This document shows, in pieces, positions 27,743 to 36,786 of a DNA stretch of 64,000 bases. The notes under the pieces were generated by a model. The model was not told the DNA's origin, searched no databases, and was given only the letters and a program-made list of their open reading frames with translations. Each line of letters opens with the position of its first letter. Positions within the stretch are counted from its first letter, which is position 1. The DNA is from Microvirga puerhi (GTDB taxonomy: Bacteria > Pseudomonadota > Alphaproteobacteria > Rhizobiales > Beijerinckiaceae), in assembly GCF_020089865.1 (NCBI RefSeq), contig NZ_JAIRBM010000009.1:152329-216328 (forward strand), read 5' to 3'. A program made the position numbers and the translations under genes.

Positions 27743-29949
27743 AGTCGGACCTGGATCGGAGAGCCTGCAATCCGTCGCGCGCGCGCGAAGTTCAGTCCGA
27801 TGACCAGCGCCGCGACGAGCAGACCGAGGGTGTCGCTCCAGGGGAAATTGCCGATCAGAAGCCCCGCCGCGACACCGGCCAGGATCCTCTCCACTAACGG
27901 CGTGCGCGAGAAAAGGAAGCCGATGGCGGCCACCCCCGACATGCCGACGACGATCAGCGCCTTGAACAGCACCACCGCCACTTCGATCCAATAGCCGTAC
28001 TGCGCAGCGATGGCGCCGCCGTCCTGAAGCATCAGGGACGGCTCGTAGACCGTCATAAACGGGATCAGAAAGCCCGCGAGCGCCACCCGGCTCGCCTGCC
28101 AGCCGATGGCGTCCGGCGAGGCCCTGGCGATCGGCGCGGCCGCAAGTGCGGCAAGAGCCACCGGCGGCGTCAGGTCGGCGATGATGCCGTAGTAGAACAC
28201 GAACATATGGCTGACGATGAGCGGCACTCCGAGCTTCAGAAGAGCCGGCGCCGCCAGCGCTGCCGTGATGATGTAGGTCGGGATCGTCGGCAGGCCGGTG
28301 CCCAGGAGCAGGCTCGTGAACATCACGAGCACGAGACACAGGAAGATCGATTCCTGCCCGAAGGAGACGATGTAGTTGCCGAAGGTCGTCGCCGCGCCGG
28401 TCAGCGTCATCGTGCCGATGACGGTACCGACGATGGCGCAGGCAAGGCCGACTGCAAGCGCCTGGCGCGCACCGTCGGCAAGCGCATCCCGGCACTCGAC
28501 CAGGGTCTGCCGCCAGTCGCGGCGCAGGGCTGCGACGACGACGAGCGCGGCGATCAGCGTGAACAGCCCTGCGGCGAAGAGCGCCGGAGCAAGAAGCGGG
28601 ATGCTCAGCATTCTGAAGACCGTCCCGATCCAATCCGGCAGAGAGGGAAGGATTGCGGCGCCGATCACGTAAATGATGATGGCGACGAGCCCGAGCCAGA
28701 AGAAGGTCCGCAGCGGGCGGCTCGGAATGGCGGCCGCGATGGCGTTTCCGAGGATCAGGATCGCCGTCAGGGCGAGGCCCACGGAGCCCGAGAACAGGGG
28801 CGTGAATCCCGCAAAGAGCAGGATGATCAGGACGATCAGCGGCAGCGCCAGATGCCATTGCCGCTTGAGTGCCAGAAGGGGCTTCGGCAATTCGCTGCGC
28901 GCCATGCCGACGAGCCCCTCCTTGCCGGCTTCGAGATGCACCATCCAGAAGGCGGAGCCGAAATAGAGGATCGCAGGAATGATCGCGGCCTTGACGATTT
29001 CGGCATAAGGAACGCCGATATTCTCGGCCATGATGAAGGCGACGGCGCCCATGACGGGGGGCATGATCTGGCCGCCCATCGAGGCGGTAGCCTCCACCCC
29101 TCCGGCGAAAGCCGGCTTGTAGCCGAAGCGTTTCATCAGCGGAATCGTGAACTGGCCGGTCGTCACCACATTGGCCACGCCCGAGCCCGAAATCGTCCCC
29201 ATGAGGGCCGAGGAGAAGACCGCTACCTTCGCCGGCCCTCCCTTGGAGCTGCCGAACAGTCCCATGGCAACGTCGTTGAAGAGCTGGATCATGCCGGCCC
29301 GCTCCAGGAAGGAGCCGAACAGGATGAACAGGAAGATATAAGTGGCTGAAACCGCCGTCGGCGTCCCGTAGATGCCTTCGGTGCCGAAAGCCATGTGCTC
29401 GACGACCTGCTCGATGGAATAGCCGCGATGGTTCAGGGGAGCCGGCAGATATTCCCCGAGCAGAGCATAGGCGAGGAAACCGAGGCAGATCAGGGGAAGC
29501 GCCGGTCCCATCATGCGCCAAGCGACGATGAAGAGGATTACGATCCCCACGATGCCGACGGTGAGATCCATCGGCAGGAGCTCTCCCGCTCGGTTCACGA
29601 GATCGTTGTAGAAGATCCAGTGGTAGAGCCCGACCAGAAAGCCGGCAATGCCCATGCCCCAGCCTAGTGCCAGACCGACCGTATTCCGTGCGCGGTGATT
29701 GGCGATGAGCGCCGCTGAGACAAGCACCAGGAAGCCCACATGTACGGTGCGCAGAACCTGGCTCGGCAGGATGGCATAGACCGCCGTGGCGATCTGGAAG
29801 GCAGAGAACGCGATGGCGATGCCGAAGAGGAGGCGGCCCTTCAGACCCCCGCCCCAACCGGTCGGCAGGCCATGCTCGATATCGATGTCCGGGACATTAG
29901 GCGTCTGGGAGGCGATCTCTTCGGTCACGGGATAGGCGGAAGCACTCAT
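27739..29949 (-). CDS. TRAP transporter fused permease, 4TM/12TM type (TAXI system 1)
   Basis: A 736-residue polytopic membrane protein fusing the small (DctQ-like) and large (DctM-like) TRAP subunits, with many hydrophobic helices throughout. Conserved DctM features include FGSFLERAGMIQLF, GTISGSGVANVVTTG and GGQIMPPVMGAVAFIMAE. It imports an organic acid with sodium together with a TAXI binding protein. The start at 29949 (MSASAYPVTEE) is 18 codons inside the longest frame and avoids a hairpin at 29973-29997. Partners are the TAXI protein upstream and DUF1850 downstream. Confidence 0.92.
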   Translation of the reverse strand: MSASAYPVTEEIASQTPNVPDIDIEHGLPTGWGGGLKGRLLFGIAIAFSAFQIATAVYAILPSQVLRTVHVGFLVLVSAALIANHRARNTVGLALGWGMGIAGFLVGLYHWIFYNDLVNRAGELLPMDLTVGIVGIVILFIVAWRMMGPALPLICLGFLAYALLGEYLPAPLNHRGYSIEQVVEHMAFGTEGIYGTPTAVSATYIFLFILFGSFLERAGMIQLFNDVAMGLFGSSKGGPAKVAVFSSALMGTISGSGVANVVTTGQFTIPLMKRFGYKPAFAGGVEATASMGGQIMPPVMGAVAFIMAENIGVPYAEIVKAAIIPAILYFGSAFWMVHLEAGKEGLVGMARSELPKPLLALKRQWHLALPLIVLIILLFAGFTPLFSGSVGLALTAILILGNAIAAAIPSRPLRTFFWLGLVAIIIYVIGAAILPSLPDWIGTVFRMLSIPLLAPALFAAGLFTLIAALVVVAALRRDWRQTLVECRDALADGARQALAVGLACAIVGTVIGTMTLTGAATTFGNYIVSFGQESIFLCLVLVMFTSLLLGTGLPTIPTYIITAALAAPALLKLGVPLIVSHMFVFYYGIIADLTPPVALAALAAAPIARASPDAIGWQASRVALAGFLIPFMTVYEPSLMLQDGGAIAAQYGYWIEVAVVLFKALIVVGMSGVAAIGFLFSRTPLVERILAGVAAGLLIGNFPWSDTLGLLVAALVIGLNFARARRIAGSPIQVRL

Positions 29950-29972
29950 CAATCGATCTCTGGTCAAATAGA

Positions 29973-29997
29973 GAGCGCGCTCGGCCGGAGCGCGCTC
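29973..29997 (-). other. Strong hairpin between TAXI binding protein and permease genes
   Basis: Arms GAGCGCGCTC and GAGCGCGCTC (each also self-complementary) form a 10-bp GC-rich stem with a 5-nt loop, inside the 75-nt operon spacer. No T tract follows. It may protect the 3' end of the binding-protein mRNA or attenuate transcription, giving more SBP than permease. Confidence 0.6.
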
Positions 29998-30024
29998 GAT
30001 CAAAGGAGCGTTGGCACGCGACGG

Positions 30025-30978
30025 TTATTTCGAGACGCCCTTTTCCTTGAGATAGCGCTCCGCTCCCGGGTGCATGGGGACAGGCATGCCGCTCATGGCG
30101 CTCTCGAGCTTGATGTCCTTGGCGGCGCTGTGTGCGGCAGCGAGATCGCCGAGGTTTTCGAACACGGCCTTCGTCATCTGGTAGACGAGATCGTCGGGGA
30201 GGTCCGAGCGCGTGACGAGATAGTTCACGACCGCCGCCGACTGCACCGGCACCTCCTGGCCTGTATAGGTCCCGGCCGGGATCGTAGCCTTGACGTAGGG
30301 GGCTCCGACCTTGTCCACCACGGCGGCCGGGATCTCTACGACGGTGATCGGGATCGAGGTCGCCAGATCCTTCAGGGACGAGACGCCGAGGCCCGCCGAT
30401 TGAAGGGTCGCGTCGAGCTGTCGGTTCTTCATAAGTTCGACGGACTCGTTGAACGGCAGATACTCGACCTTGCCGAGATCGTTGTAGCTCAGGCCCGCCC
30501 CGTGCAGGATCGCGCGGGCGTTCAGCTCCGTGCCGGATTTCGGCGCGCCGACGGACAGACGCTTGCCCTTCAGGTCCGCCAGGGTCTTGATGCCAGAATC
30601 TTTCGACGCCACGATCTGGATGTAGTTGGGATAGATCGCGGTGATGCCGCGCAGCTTCGTCAGCTTGGTCTTGAAGCCCGCCTCCTCGTTGCCTTCCCAG
30701 GCAAAGGCCAGGCTGTCACCGAGCGTAAAGGCGATTTCGCCCCGGCCCTGCTGCAGGAGGTTGAGGTTCTCGACCGAGGCTTTCGTCGCCTGCACAGAAG
30801 GGCGAACATCGGGAATCTTGTCCGCATAGATCTTCGACAGGGCCGCCCCGAGGGGATAATAGACGCCGGATGTCCCGCCCGTCAGGATGGTCAGAAATCC
30901 CTGGGCCTGCGCCGGCAGGCCGGTCCCGGCGAACACAAGGGCGGCTGCGCCCAGAAGGCGCGCAATACGGCGATTCAT
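30025..30978 (-). CDS. TAXI-family TRAP solute-binding protein (system 1)
   Basis: A 317-residue periplasmic protein with a signal peptide at about 1-25 (LGAALVFAGTGLPAQAQ). The TAXI family motif LTGGTSGVYYPLGAALSKI follows directly. Other features include LKGKRLSVGAPKSGTELNARAIL and a conserved C-terminal PMHPGAERYLKEKG. It captures the ligand for the fused permease. Ligand class is unknown; TAXI proteins characterised so far bind glutamate or other dicarboxylates. It diverges from the first OpgG-like gene. Confidence 0.92.
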   Translation of the reverse strand: MNRRIARLLGAAALVFAGTGLPAQAQGFLTILTGGTSGVYYPLGAALSKIYADKIPDVRPSVQATKASVENLNLLQQGRGEIAFTLGDSLAFAWEGNEEAGFKTKLTKLRGITAIYPNYIQIVASKDSGIKTLADLKGKRLSVGAPKSGTELNARAILHGAGLSYNDLGKVEYLPFNESVELMKNRQLDATLQSAGLGVSSLKDLATSIPITVVEIPAAVVDKVGAPYVKATIPAGTYTGQEVPVQSAAVVNYLVTRSDLPDDLVYQMTKAVFENLGDLAAAHSAAKDIKLESAMSGMPVPMHPGAERYLKEKGVSK

Positions 30979-31132
30979 GCTTCTCTCCCGATAACGGCAC
31001 GGTTGAGCTCGTGCCTGTGTGTGGGCCTAGTTTGGCGGCTGACGCGGATTTCTCAAGAGGATAAGAGTGACTTAATCCTGCCACCTTGGTCGGTAGGGGT
31101 CGTTCCTCCACAGTCGAAGCACATTCGTTTCC

Positions 31133-32710
31133 ATGTTCAATCGTCGTCAATTTCTGGAATATGCCGCCGCCACGGCCGGCCTCGCCGCAACGGGCTTCTC
31201 GGCTCCGGCCATGGCCCAGCAGGGCCTGAAGCTGGGCCAGGCTGCGCCCTTCTCCTTCGACGCCCTCAAGGCCCGAGCGAGGGACATGGCACGGCAGCCC
31301 TATACGGCGCCGCCTCAGCCTCCAGCGGATGTGCTCTACCAGATCGACTACGACGCCCACGGCAAGATCAAGTTCAAGACGGATCTCGCCCTCTGGGCCA
31401 ACGGACCGAGCCAGTTCCCGGTCACCTTCTTCCATCTCGGACGCTACTTCCAGAAGCCGGTGCGCATGCATGTGGTGGAGAAGGGCCAGGCGAAAGAGAT
31501 CATCTACGACGACGCCTATTTCGACATGCCGGCGGATTCCGCCGCCCATAAGCTGCCCGTCAATTCCGGCTTTGCCGGTTTCCGTTTCCAGGAATCGCGC
31601 AACGGGACGCTCGATTGGCGCAAGAACGATTGGGTGGCGTTTCTCGGAGCCTCCTACTTCCGCGCCATCGGCGAACTCTATCAGTACGGCCTCTCGGCCC
31701 GGGGCCTCGCTGTCGACGTCGCGGTCTTCGGCAAGAACGAGGAATTTCCGGATTTCACGCATGTCTATTTCGACACGCCGCAGCCGAATTCCGATACGGT
31801 CGTCGTCTATGCGCTGCTCGATGGACCCAGCGTCGCGGGCGCCTATCGCTTCTCCATGACACGCACCAAATCGGTGATCATGGATCTTGAATGCGCGGTC
31901 TTCATGCGCCAGGACGTGAGCCGCCTCGGCATCGCGCCCCTGACCTCGATGTACTGGTACTCGGAGATGGCGAAGCCGACGGCCATCGACTGGCGCCCCG
32001 AAATCCACGATTCCGACGGTCTTGCCATGTGGACCGGCTCCGGAGAGCGGATCTGGCGGCCGCTCAACAACCCGCCCCGCATCATCACCTCGGCCTTCTC
32101 GGAAGAGAACCCGAAAGGTTTCGGCCTTCTCCAGCGCGACCGGAACTTCGACCATTATCTCGACGGCGTTTATTACGACCGGCGCCCGTCCCTCTGGATC
32201 GAGCCTCTCGGGACCTGGGGCAAGGGCTCGATCCAGCTGGTCGAGATTCCGACCGACGACGAGATCCACGACAATATCGTGGTGATGTGGGTTCCCTCCG
32301 AACCGGCCAAGGCAGGCCAATCCTACGACCTGCGCTACCGCATGTACTGGACCGCGGACGAGCCCTTCCCCACACCCCTGGCGCGGGTCATGGCCACCCG
32401 CTTCGGCAATGGCGGCCAGGCGGGCACCATTCGTCCCAAGGGCGTGCGCAAATTCATGATCGAGTTCAAGGGCGAGCCCCTCGCCCGCCTGCCGAACGGC
32501 GTGATCCCGCGTCCCGTCCTCTCGGCCTCGCGCGGCGAGTTCTCGAACATTCTGACCGAGGCGGTGCCGAACGACGTGCCCGGCCATTGGCGAACTCAGT
32601 TCGACCTCACCGTCACCGGAACCGAGCCCGTGGAGATGCGCTGCTACCTGCGCCAGGGAGATGAGATCCTGAGCGAGACTTGGCTCTATCAGTACCATCC
32701 CTCATTCTAA
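31133..32710 (+). CDS. Glucan biosynthesis protein OpgG/MdoG family, copy 1
   Basis: A 525-residue periplasmic protein with a twin-arginine-like leader (MFNRRQFLEYAAATAG... ending APAMAQ). The MdoG domain covers residues about 35-520: FDALKARARDMA, FHLGRYFQKPVRM, FRFQESRNGTLDW, ASYFRAIGELYQYGLSARG, ERIWRPLNNP, and FSEENPKGFGLLQRDR. OpgG/OpgD proteins are needed for periplasmic (osmoregulated or cyclic) glucan backbone synthesis or branching. A second paralogue lies at 43045-44598. Tat export would be unusual for E. coli OpgG but is known for OpgD. The glucosyltransferase OpgH is not in the window. Confidence 0.92.
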   Translation: MFNRRQFLEYAAATAGLAATGFSAPAMAQQGLKLGQAAPFSFDALKARARDMARQPYTAPPQPPADVLYQIDYDAHGKIKFKTDLALWANGPSQFPVTFFHLGRYFQKPVRMHVVEKGQAKEIIYDDAYFDMPADSAAHKLPVNSGFAGFRFQESRNGTLDWRKNDWVAFLGASYFRAIGELYQYGLSARGLAVDVAVFGKNEEFPDFTHVYFDTPQPNSDTVVVYALLDGPSVAGAYRFSMTRTKSVIMDLECAVFMRQDVSRLGIAPLTSMYWYSEMAKPTAIDWRPEIHDSDGLAMWTGSGERIWRPLNNPPRIITSAFSEENPKGFGLLQRDRNFDHYLDGVYYDRRPSLWIEPLGTWGKGSIQLVEIPTDDEIHDNIVVMWVPSEPAKAGQSYDLRYRMYWTADEPFPTPLARVMATRFGNGGQAGTIRPKGVRKFMIEFKGEPLARLPNGVIPRPVLSASRGEFSNILTEAVPNDVPGHWRTQFDLTVTGTEPVEMRCYLRQGDEILSETWLYQYHPSF

Positions 32711-32743
32711 GGTTGCGGGGCAGAAAACCCACAATCAAAAAAT

Positions 32744-32763
32744 GCGTATAAAATACTATACGC
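32744..32763. promoter_or_regulatory. Candidate Zur-type operator upstream of the zinc-uptake cluster
   Basis: Arms GCGTATA and TATACGC are perfect complements separated by 6 bp (AAATAC), 39 bp upstream of the microprotein start. The AT-rich dyad and its place before a zinc ABC cluster suggest a Fur-family (Zur) site. The exact match to a Zur consensus was not tested. Confidence 0.55.
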
Positions 32764-32802
32764 CCTCTGGAAGGCGAGGCGTTCTCGCTATACTAGTGGC
32801 TT

Positions 32803-32964
32803 ATGAGCCACCACGATCACACGCACGGACATCGCCACGCGCCACGCGCGGTGGCGGCTGTCCCGACGTTTTCACTCCTGCGCCTTTCCGCCTGGCAGCG
32901 GGTCGTGGGAGCAAGCGTTGTGCTCGCCGGCCTCTGGCTCTCGGTCTTCCTGGTTCTGGGGTGA
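32803..32964 (+). CDS. His-rich single-span membrane microprotein of the zinc cluster
   Basis: A 53-residue open frame from ATG at 32803 to TGA at 32962-32964. It begins MSHHDHTHGHRHAPR (six histidines in the first 12 residues), then a short linker, then one hydrophobic helix (VVGASVVLAGLWLSVFLVLG). The stop lies 7 nt before the znuC-like ATG, so it is the first gene of the operon. The His cluster resembles metal-binding loops of zinc transporters. A zinc-sensing, buffering or transporter-accessory role is inferred from context. I do not recognise the family. Confidence 0.7.
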   Translation: MSHHDHTHGHRHAPRAVAAVPTFSLLRLSAWQRVVGASVVLAGLWLSVFLVLG

Positions 32965-32971
32965 GGTTGCA

Positions 32972-33718
32972 ATGCCGGCGACATCCGTCCGTTTCGACGA
33001 GGTCACTCTGGGCTATGGCCGCCACCCGGCCGTCCATCATCTGGACGGCGAGATCGCAGCCGGCAGCCTGACCGCCGTCGTCGGTCCGAATGGGGCTGGC
33101 AAGTCGACCCTGCTCAAGGGGATCGTCGGAACCCTCGCCCCTCTGGAGGGCCGGATCAGCCTGAACGGAGCGGGTCCCGGGCCGGTCGCCTATTTGCCCC
33201 AAGCGGCGGAGATCGACCGGTCCTTTCCTCTTTCGGTCTATGATCTCGTGGCGATGGGTCTCTGGTCCCGCTCCGGTCTGTTTGGCGGCATCGGCCGCAA
33301 GGATCGGACCAGGATCGAGCATGCCCTTGCTGCTGTGGGGCTGATCGGATTCGAGCGGCGGCCGATTTCGACCCTTTCCGGAGGCCAGATGCAGCGGGCG
33401 CTGTTCGCGCGTCTCCTGCTTCAGGACGCATCCCTGATCCTGCTCGACGAGCCCTTCACGGCCATCGATGCCAAGACCACGGCGGATCTCCTCGATCTCG
33501 TGCGCCGCTGGCATGCGGAGAAACGCACCGTCGTCGCTGTCCTGCACGATCTCGACATGGTCCGCCGCGTCTTCCCTGAAACGCTCCTGATCGCCCGCGA
33601 ACCGGTTGCTTGGGGCGAGACTGGGCATGTCCTGAGCCCGGAGAACCTGCTCACCGCGCGCCAGATGGTCGAGGCCTACGATCCGCACGCGGCGCCATGC
33701 CAGCGAAACGCGGCCTAA
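32972..33718 (+). CDS. znuC: Zinc ABC transporter ATP-binding protein
   Basis: A 248-residue ATPase. Walker A is GPNGAGKST at residues 38-46, the signature is TLSGGQMQRALFARLL, and Walker B is ASLILLDEPFTAID, with the H-loop in VAVLHDLDMVRR. It energises metal uptake with the permease and binding protein that follow. The ATG at 32972 follows the microprotein stop by 7 nt. The AztA/ZnuC family assignment rests on the gene order and the binding protein's predicted ligands; manganese is a less likely alternative. Confidence 0.9.
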   Translation: MPATSVRFDEVTLGYGRHPAVHHLDGEIAAGSLTAVVGPNGAGKSTLLKGIVGTLAPLEGRISLNGAGPGPVAYLPQAAEIDRSFPLSVYDLVAMGLWSRSGLFGGIGRKDRTRIEHALAAVGLIGFERRPISTLSGGQMQRALFARLLLQDASLILLDEPFTAIDAKTTADLLDLVRRWHAEKRTVVAVLHDLDMVRRVFPETLLIAREPVAWGETGHVLSPENLLTARQMVEAYDPHAAPCQRNAA

Positions 33719-33736
33719 GCTCCGAAAGTCCCGTTC

Positions 33737-34603
33737 ATGGTCGAATTCCTGATCAGCCCCTTCTCCGAGTTCGAGTTCATGCAGCGGGCCCTCGTGGGCG
33801 TGATCGCCATTGCCTTGGGCGGCGGGCCGGTCGGCGTATTCCTCATGCTTCGCCGCATGAGCCTGACCGGCGATGCCATGGCCCATGCCATCCTTCCCGG
33901 AGCCGCCGTCGGATACCTGATCGCCGGTCTGTCCCTTCCCGCCATGACGATCGGCGGATTGATCGCCGGCGTCATCGTGGCGGTGGCGGCTGGTCTGGTC
34001 TCGCGACTGACGAACCTCAAGGAGGATGCTTCGCTCGCCGCATTCTACCTGCTGTCCCTGGCGCTCGGCGTCACCATCGTGTCGCTGCGAGGCTCGAACG
34101 TCGATTTGCTGCACGTTCTCTTCGGCACGGTGCTCGCCCTGGACGACCAGACGCTGCTCCTTCTGGCGTCGATTTCGACGATCACGGTCCTGGCGCTCGC
34201 CCTGCTTTACCGACCGCTGGTCCTGGAATGCGTCGATCCCACCTTTCTGCGCTCGGTGAGCCGCTCGGGAACCCCGGTCCATCTGGTCTTTGTCGGTCTC
34301 GTCGTGCTCAACCTCGTCGGCGGCTTTCATGCGCTGGGAACGCTTCTCGCGGTCGGCATGATGATGCTTCCCGCCGCCGCCGCCCGCTTCTGGACCAACG
34401 ACATCACCGTCATGATGGTCGTGTCCATCGCCGTCGGGATCGTGTCCGGAATAGGCGGCCTGCTCCTGTCGTTCCATGCCGAGCTGCCGGCGGGGCCCGC
34501 CATCATCCTGACTGCAGGCGGCCTTTACGGTTTGTCCCTCGCGCTCGGCCGCGAGGGTGGCCTGCTTTGGCTCGCTTGGCCCGGCAAACATCTCGAAGCC
34601 TGA
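33737..34603 (+). CDS. znuB: Zinc ABC transporter permease
   Basis: A 288-residue ABC-3 family membrane protein with about eight hydrophobic helices (ALVGVIAIALGGGPVGVFLML, AGVIVAVAAGLVSRL, AFYLLSLALGVTIVSL and others). The conserved FLMLRRMSLTGDAMAHAILPG segment near residue 35 is the family coupling region. It lies 18 nt after the ATPase gene and 17 nt before the binding protein, forming a single operon. Confidence 0.92.
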   Translation: MVEFLISPFSEFEFMQRALVGVIAIALGGGPVGVFLMLRRMSLTGDAMAHAILPGAAVGYLIAGLSLPAMTIGGLIAGVIVAVAAGLVSRLTNLKEDASLAAFYLLSLALGVTIVSLRGSNVDLLHVLFGTVLALDDQTLLLLASISTITVLALALLYRPLVLECVDPTFLRSVSRSGTPVHLVFVGLVVLNLVGGFHALGTLLAVGMMMLPAAAARFWTNDITVMMVVSIAVGIVSGIGGLLLSFHAELPAGPAIILTAGGLYGLSLALGREGGLLWLAWPGKHLEA

Positions 34604-34620
34604 GATAGGAAAGATACGCG

Positions 34621-35544
34621 ATGCTGACGAAACGAGACCTTCTCGCCTCACTGCTGGGAGCCCTCGCGCTGGCTGCGACGCCATTCGCCGCTATCGCCCA
34701 AACCGCCGACAAGCTCGATGTGGTGGCGACGTTTTCCATCCTAGGCGATCTGGTGAAGCAGGTCGGCGGGGATCGCGTCTCAGTGACGACGCTGGTCGGC
34801 CCCAATGGCGACGCCCATGTCTATGCTCCAACGCCGGCGGATGGACGGCGCCTCGCCGAGGCGAAGGTCGTGTTCGCCAATGGGCTCAAATTCGAGGGCT
34901 GGATCGACCGTCTGATCCTCTCGTCCGGAACGAAGGCGCCGAGGGTGGAGGCCACGAAGGGCATCACGCCGCTCAAGGGAGAGGATGACGAACACGGCCA
35001 CGGTCATGATCATGGCGGGCTCGATCCTCATGCCTGGCAGAATATTGCCAACGCCAAGATCTACGTCGCCAATATCCGCGACGGCCTGATCGCGGCGGAT
35101 CCGGCCAGCAAGGACCTCTATCAGGCCAATGCCTCCGCTTACTTTGCCAAGCTCGACGCCCTCGACACTGAGGTGAAGGAGATCGTGGCCCGTATCCCCA
35201 AGGATAGGCGCCGGCTCATCACCTCCCATGATGCGTTCCGGTATTTCCAGGACGCCTACGGCATCACCTTCGTGGCGCCTCAGGGCGTCTCGACCGATGC
35301 CGAAGCCTCGGCCAAGGACGTGGCCAAGATCATCCGACAGATCAAGCGCGAGCAGATCAAAGCGGTTTTCGTGGAGAACGTCTCCGATCCGCGCCTGATG
35401 GAGCGGATTGCAAAGGAGACCGGCGCCCGGATCGGCGACCCCGTCTTCTCGGACGCGCTCTCTGCGCCCGACGGACCAGCGGGGACTTACATTGACATGA
35501 TGCGACACAATATAAGGGCCTTCAGCACGGCTCTCTCAAGCTGA
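34621..35544 (+). CDS. znuA: Zinc ABC transporter substrate-binding protein, AztC/ZnuA-like
   Basis: A 307-residue periplasmic cluster A-I binding protein with a signal peptide at about 1-27. Predicted metal ligands are H66 (NGDAHVY), H137 (LDPHAWQN), H203 (TSHDAFRYF) and D278 (VFSDAL). This His3-Asp pattern and spacing resemble Paracoccus AztC, a zinc-specific protein. A His-rich flexible loop (residues 121-131, [11 protein letters not shown]) precedes H137, as in zinc-specific members. The operon order is ATPase, permease, binding protein, then a CobW GTPase. Confidence 0.92.
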   Translation: MLTKRDLLASLLGALALAATPFAAIAQTADKLDVVATFSILGDLVKQVGGDRVSVTTLVGPNGDAHVYAPTPADGRRLAEAKVVFANGLKFEGWIDRLILSSGTKAPRVEATKGITPLKGEDDEHGHGHDHGGLDPHAWQNIANAKIYVANIRDGLIAADPASKDLYQANASAYFAKLDALDTEVKEIVARIPKDRRRLITSHDAFRYFQDAYGITFVAPQGVSTDAEASAKDVAKIIRQIKREQIKAVFVENVSDPRLMERIAKETGARIGDPVFSDALSAPDGPAGTYIDMMRHNIRAFSTALSS

Positions 35545-35606
35545 ACGAGATTTTTCGCATTCCCGGCATGGCCGGGAGTGCTTGTGTCAAACTTCTGGAA
35601 CATCCG

Positions 35607-36569
35607 ATGACCGACAAGATTCCCGTCACCGTTCTCACAGGCTATCTCGGCGCCGGAAAGACGACGCTCCTGAACCGCATCCTCACCGAACAGCACGGCA
35701 AGAAATACGCCGTGATCGTCAACGAGTTCGGCGAGATCGGCATCGACAACGAACTCGTCGTCGGCGCCGACGAGGAAGTGTTCGAGATGAACAACGGCTG
35801 CATCTGTTGCACGGTGCGCGGCGACCTCATCCGCATCCTCGACGGGTTGATGAAGCGGAAGGGCAAGTTCGACGCCATCATCGTCGAAACCACCGGCCTT
35901 GCCGATCCCGCGCCCGTGGCGCAAACCTTCTTCATGGATCAGGACGTGTCGGACACGGCACGCCTCGATGCGGTCGTGACGGTGGCGGATGCCAAGTGGC
36001 TGTCGGACCGCCTCAAAGACGCGCCCGAGGCCAAGAACCAGATCGCCTTCGCCGATGTCATCATCCTCAACAAAACCGATCTGGTGACCCCGGAGGAGCT
36101 CGATGCGGTCGAGGCGCGCATCCGCGCCATCAACCCCTACGCGAAGCTCCACCGCACGCAGAACTGCGCCATTCCGATCGCTGAGGTGCTCGACCGAAAG
36201 GCTTTCGATCTCGACCGCATCATCGAGCTGGAGCCGGACTTCCTGGAGGAAGGCCACCACCATCACCACGACGAGGACATGCAGTCGATCTCCGTCCGGG
36301 TCGATGGCGAGGTCGATCCGGAGAAGTTCATGCCCTGGATCTCCAATCTGACCCAGGTCGAGGGCCCGAACATCCTGCGCTGCAAGGGCATCGTGGCCTT
36401 CCCGAACGAGCCGAAGCGCTTCGTCTTCCAGGGCGTCCACATGATCCTCGACGGCGATGTGCAGGGCGATTGGAAGCCGGGCGAAAAGCGCGATTCCAAG
36501 GTCGTCTTCATCGGACGCGACCTGAACGAGAAAGCGATCACGGAAGGCTTCCTGGCCTGCGCGGTATAG
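35607..36569 (+). CDS. CobW/ZNG1-family GTP-dependent zinc chaperone
   Basis: A 320-residue G3E GTPase. The P-loop GYLGAGKT spans 12-19, the CxCC metal site GCICC spans 64-68, and [11 protein letters not shown] and NKTDLV supply the remaining GTPase motifs. A His-rich linker ([11 protein letters not shown] near 215-225) separates the GTPase from the C-terminal CobW_C domain (about 228-315). Family members deliver zinc to client enzymes during limitation. The start at 35607 (MTDKIPV) is chosen because the 13 upstream residues are not family-like. It follows the zinc binding-protein gene by 62 nt. Confidence 0.92.
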   Translation: MTDKIPVTVLTGYLGAGKTTLLNRILTEQHGKKYAVIVNEFGEIGIDNELVVGADEEVFEMNNGCICCTVRGDLIRILDGLMKRKGKFDAIIVETTGLADPAPVAQTFFMDQDVSDTARLDAVVTVADAKWLSDRLKDAPEAKNQIAFADVIILNKTDLVTPEELDAVEARIRAINPYAKLHRTQNCAIPIAEVLDRKAFDLDRIIELEPDFLEEGHHHHHDEDMQSISVRVDGEVDPEKFMPWISNLTQVEGPNILRCKGIVAFPNEPKRFVFQGVHMILDGDVQGDWKPGEKRDSKVVFIGRDLNEKAITEGFLACAV

Positions 36570-36578
36570 CGAACCCCT

Positions 36579-36722
36579 TGTCATTCCGGATTGCCGTCAG
36601 GCAAGTCCGGAACCCATAATCGCTTAAGATGCAGGATCAAATGCCGCGATGGCCGTGGCGATCTCTCCTGCGCCGTCATGCTTATGGGTTCCGGGTTCCG
36701 CTTTCGCGGCCCCGGAATGACG
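36579..36722. repeat. Nested inverted-repeat element (MITE/REP-like)
   Basis: Outer arms TCATTCCGG (36581-36589) and CCGGAATGA (36712-36720), and inner arms CCGGAACCCATAA (36607-36619) and TTATGGGTTCCGG (36682-36694). The whole 144-bp segment could fold into a cruciform. GTCATTCCGG-bounded elements are common in rhizobial intergenic DNA. It fills most of the spacer between the CobW and WD40 genes. Confidence 0.7.
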
Positions 36723-36786
36723 GTCGAGGACTCTTGCCTCTTCTCCGCCAATCTATGCTATCGCTCCCGCGAAAGGGATCGCCTCG

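Noticed and set aside
27374..29857. An 827-codon minus-strand open frame running through the first TRAP permease gene
   Set aside because: Only its last 122 codons (27374-27742) look like a protein (DUF1850). The rest is an out-of-frame shadow rich in Arg/Gly/His with no membrane helices, while the permease frame there is clearly real.
30716..32698. 660-codon minus-strand frame opposite OpgG copy 1
   Set aside because: It covers the opposite strand of a clear MdoG gene, and its 3' part is an out-of-frame reading of the TAXI gene start.
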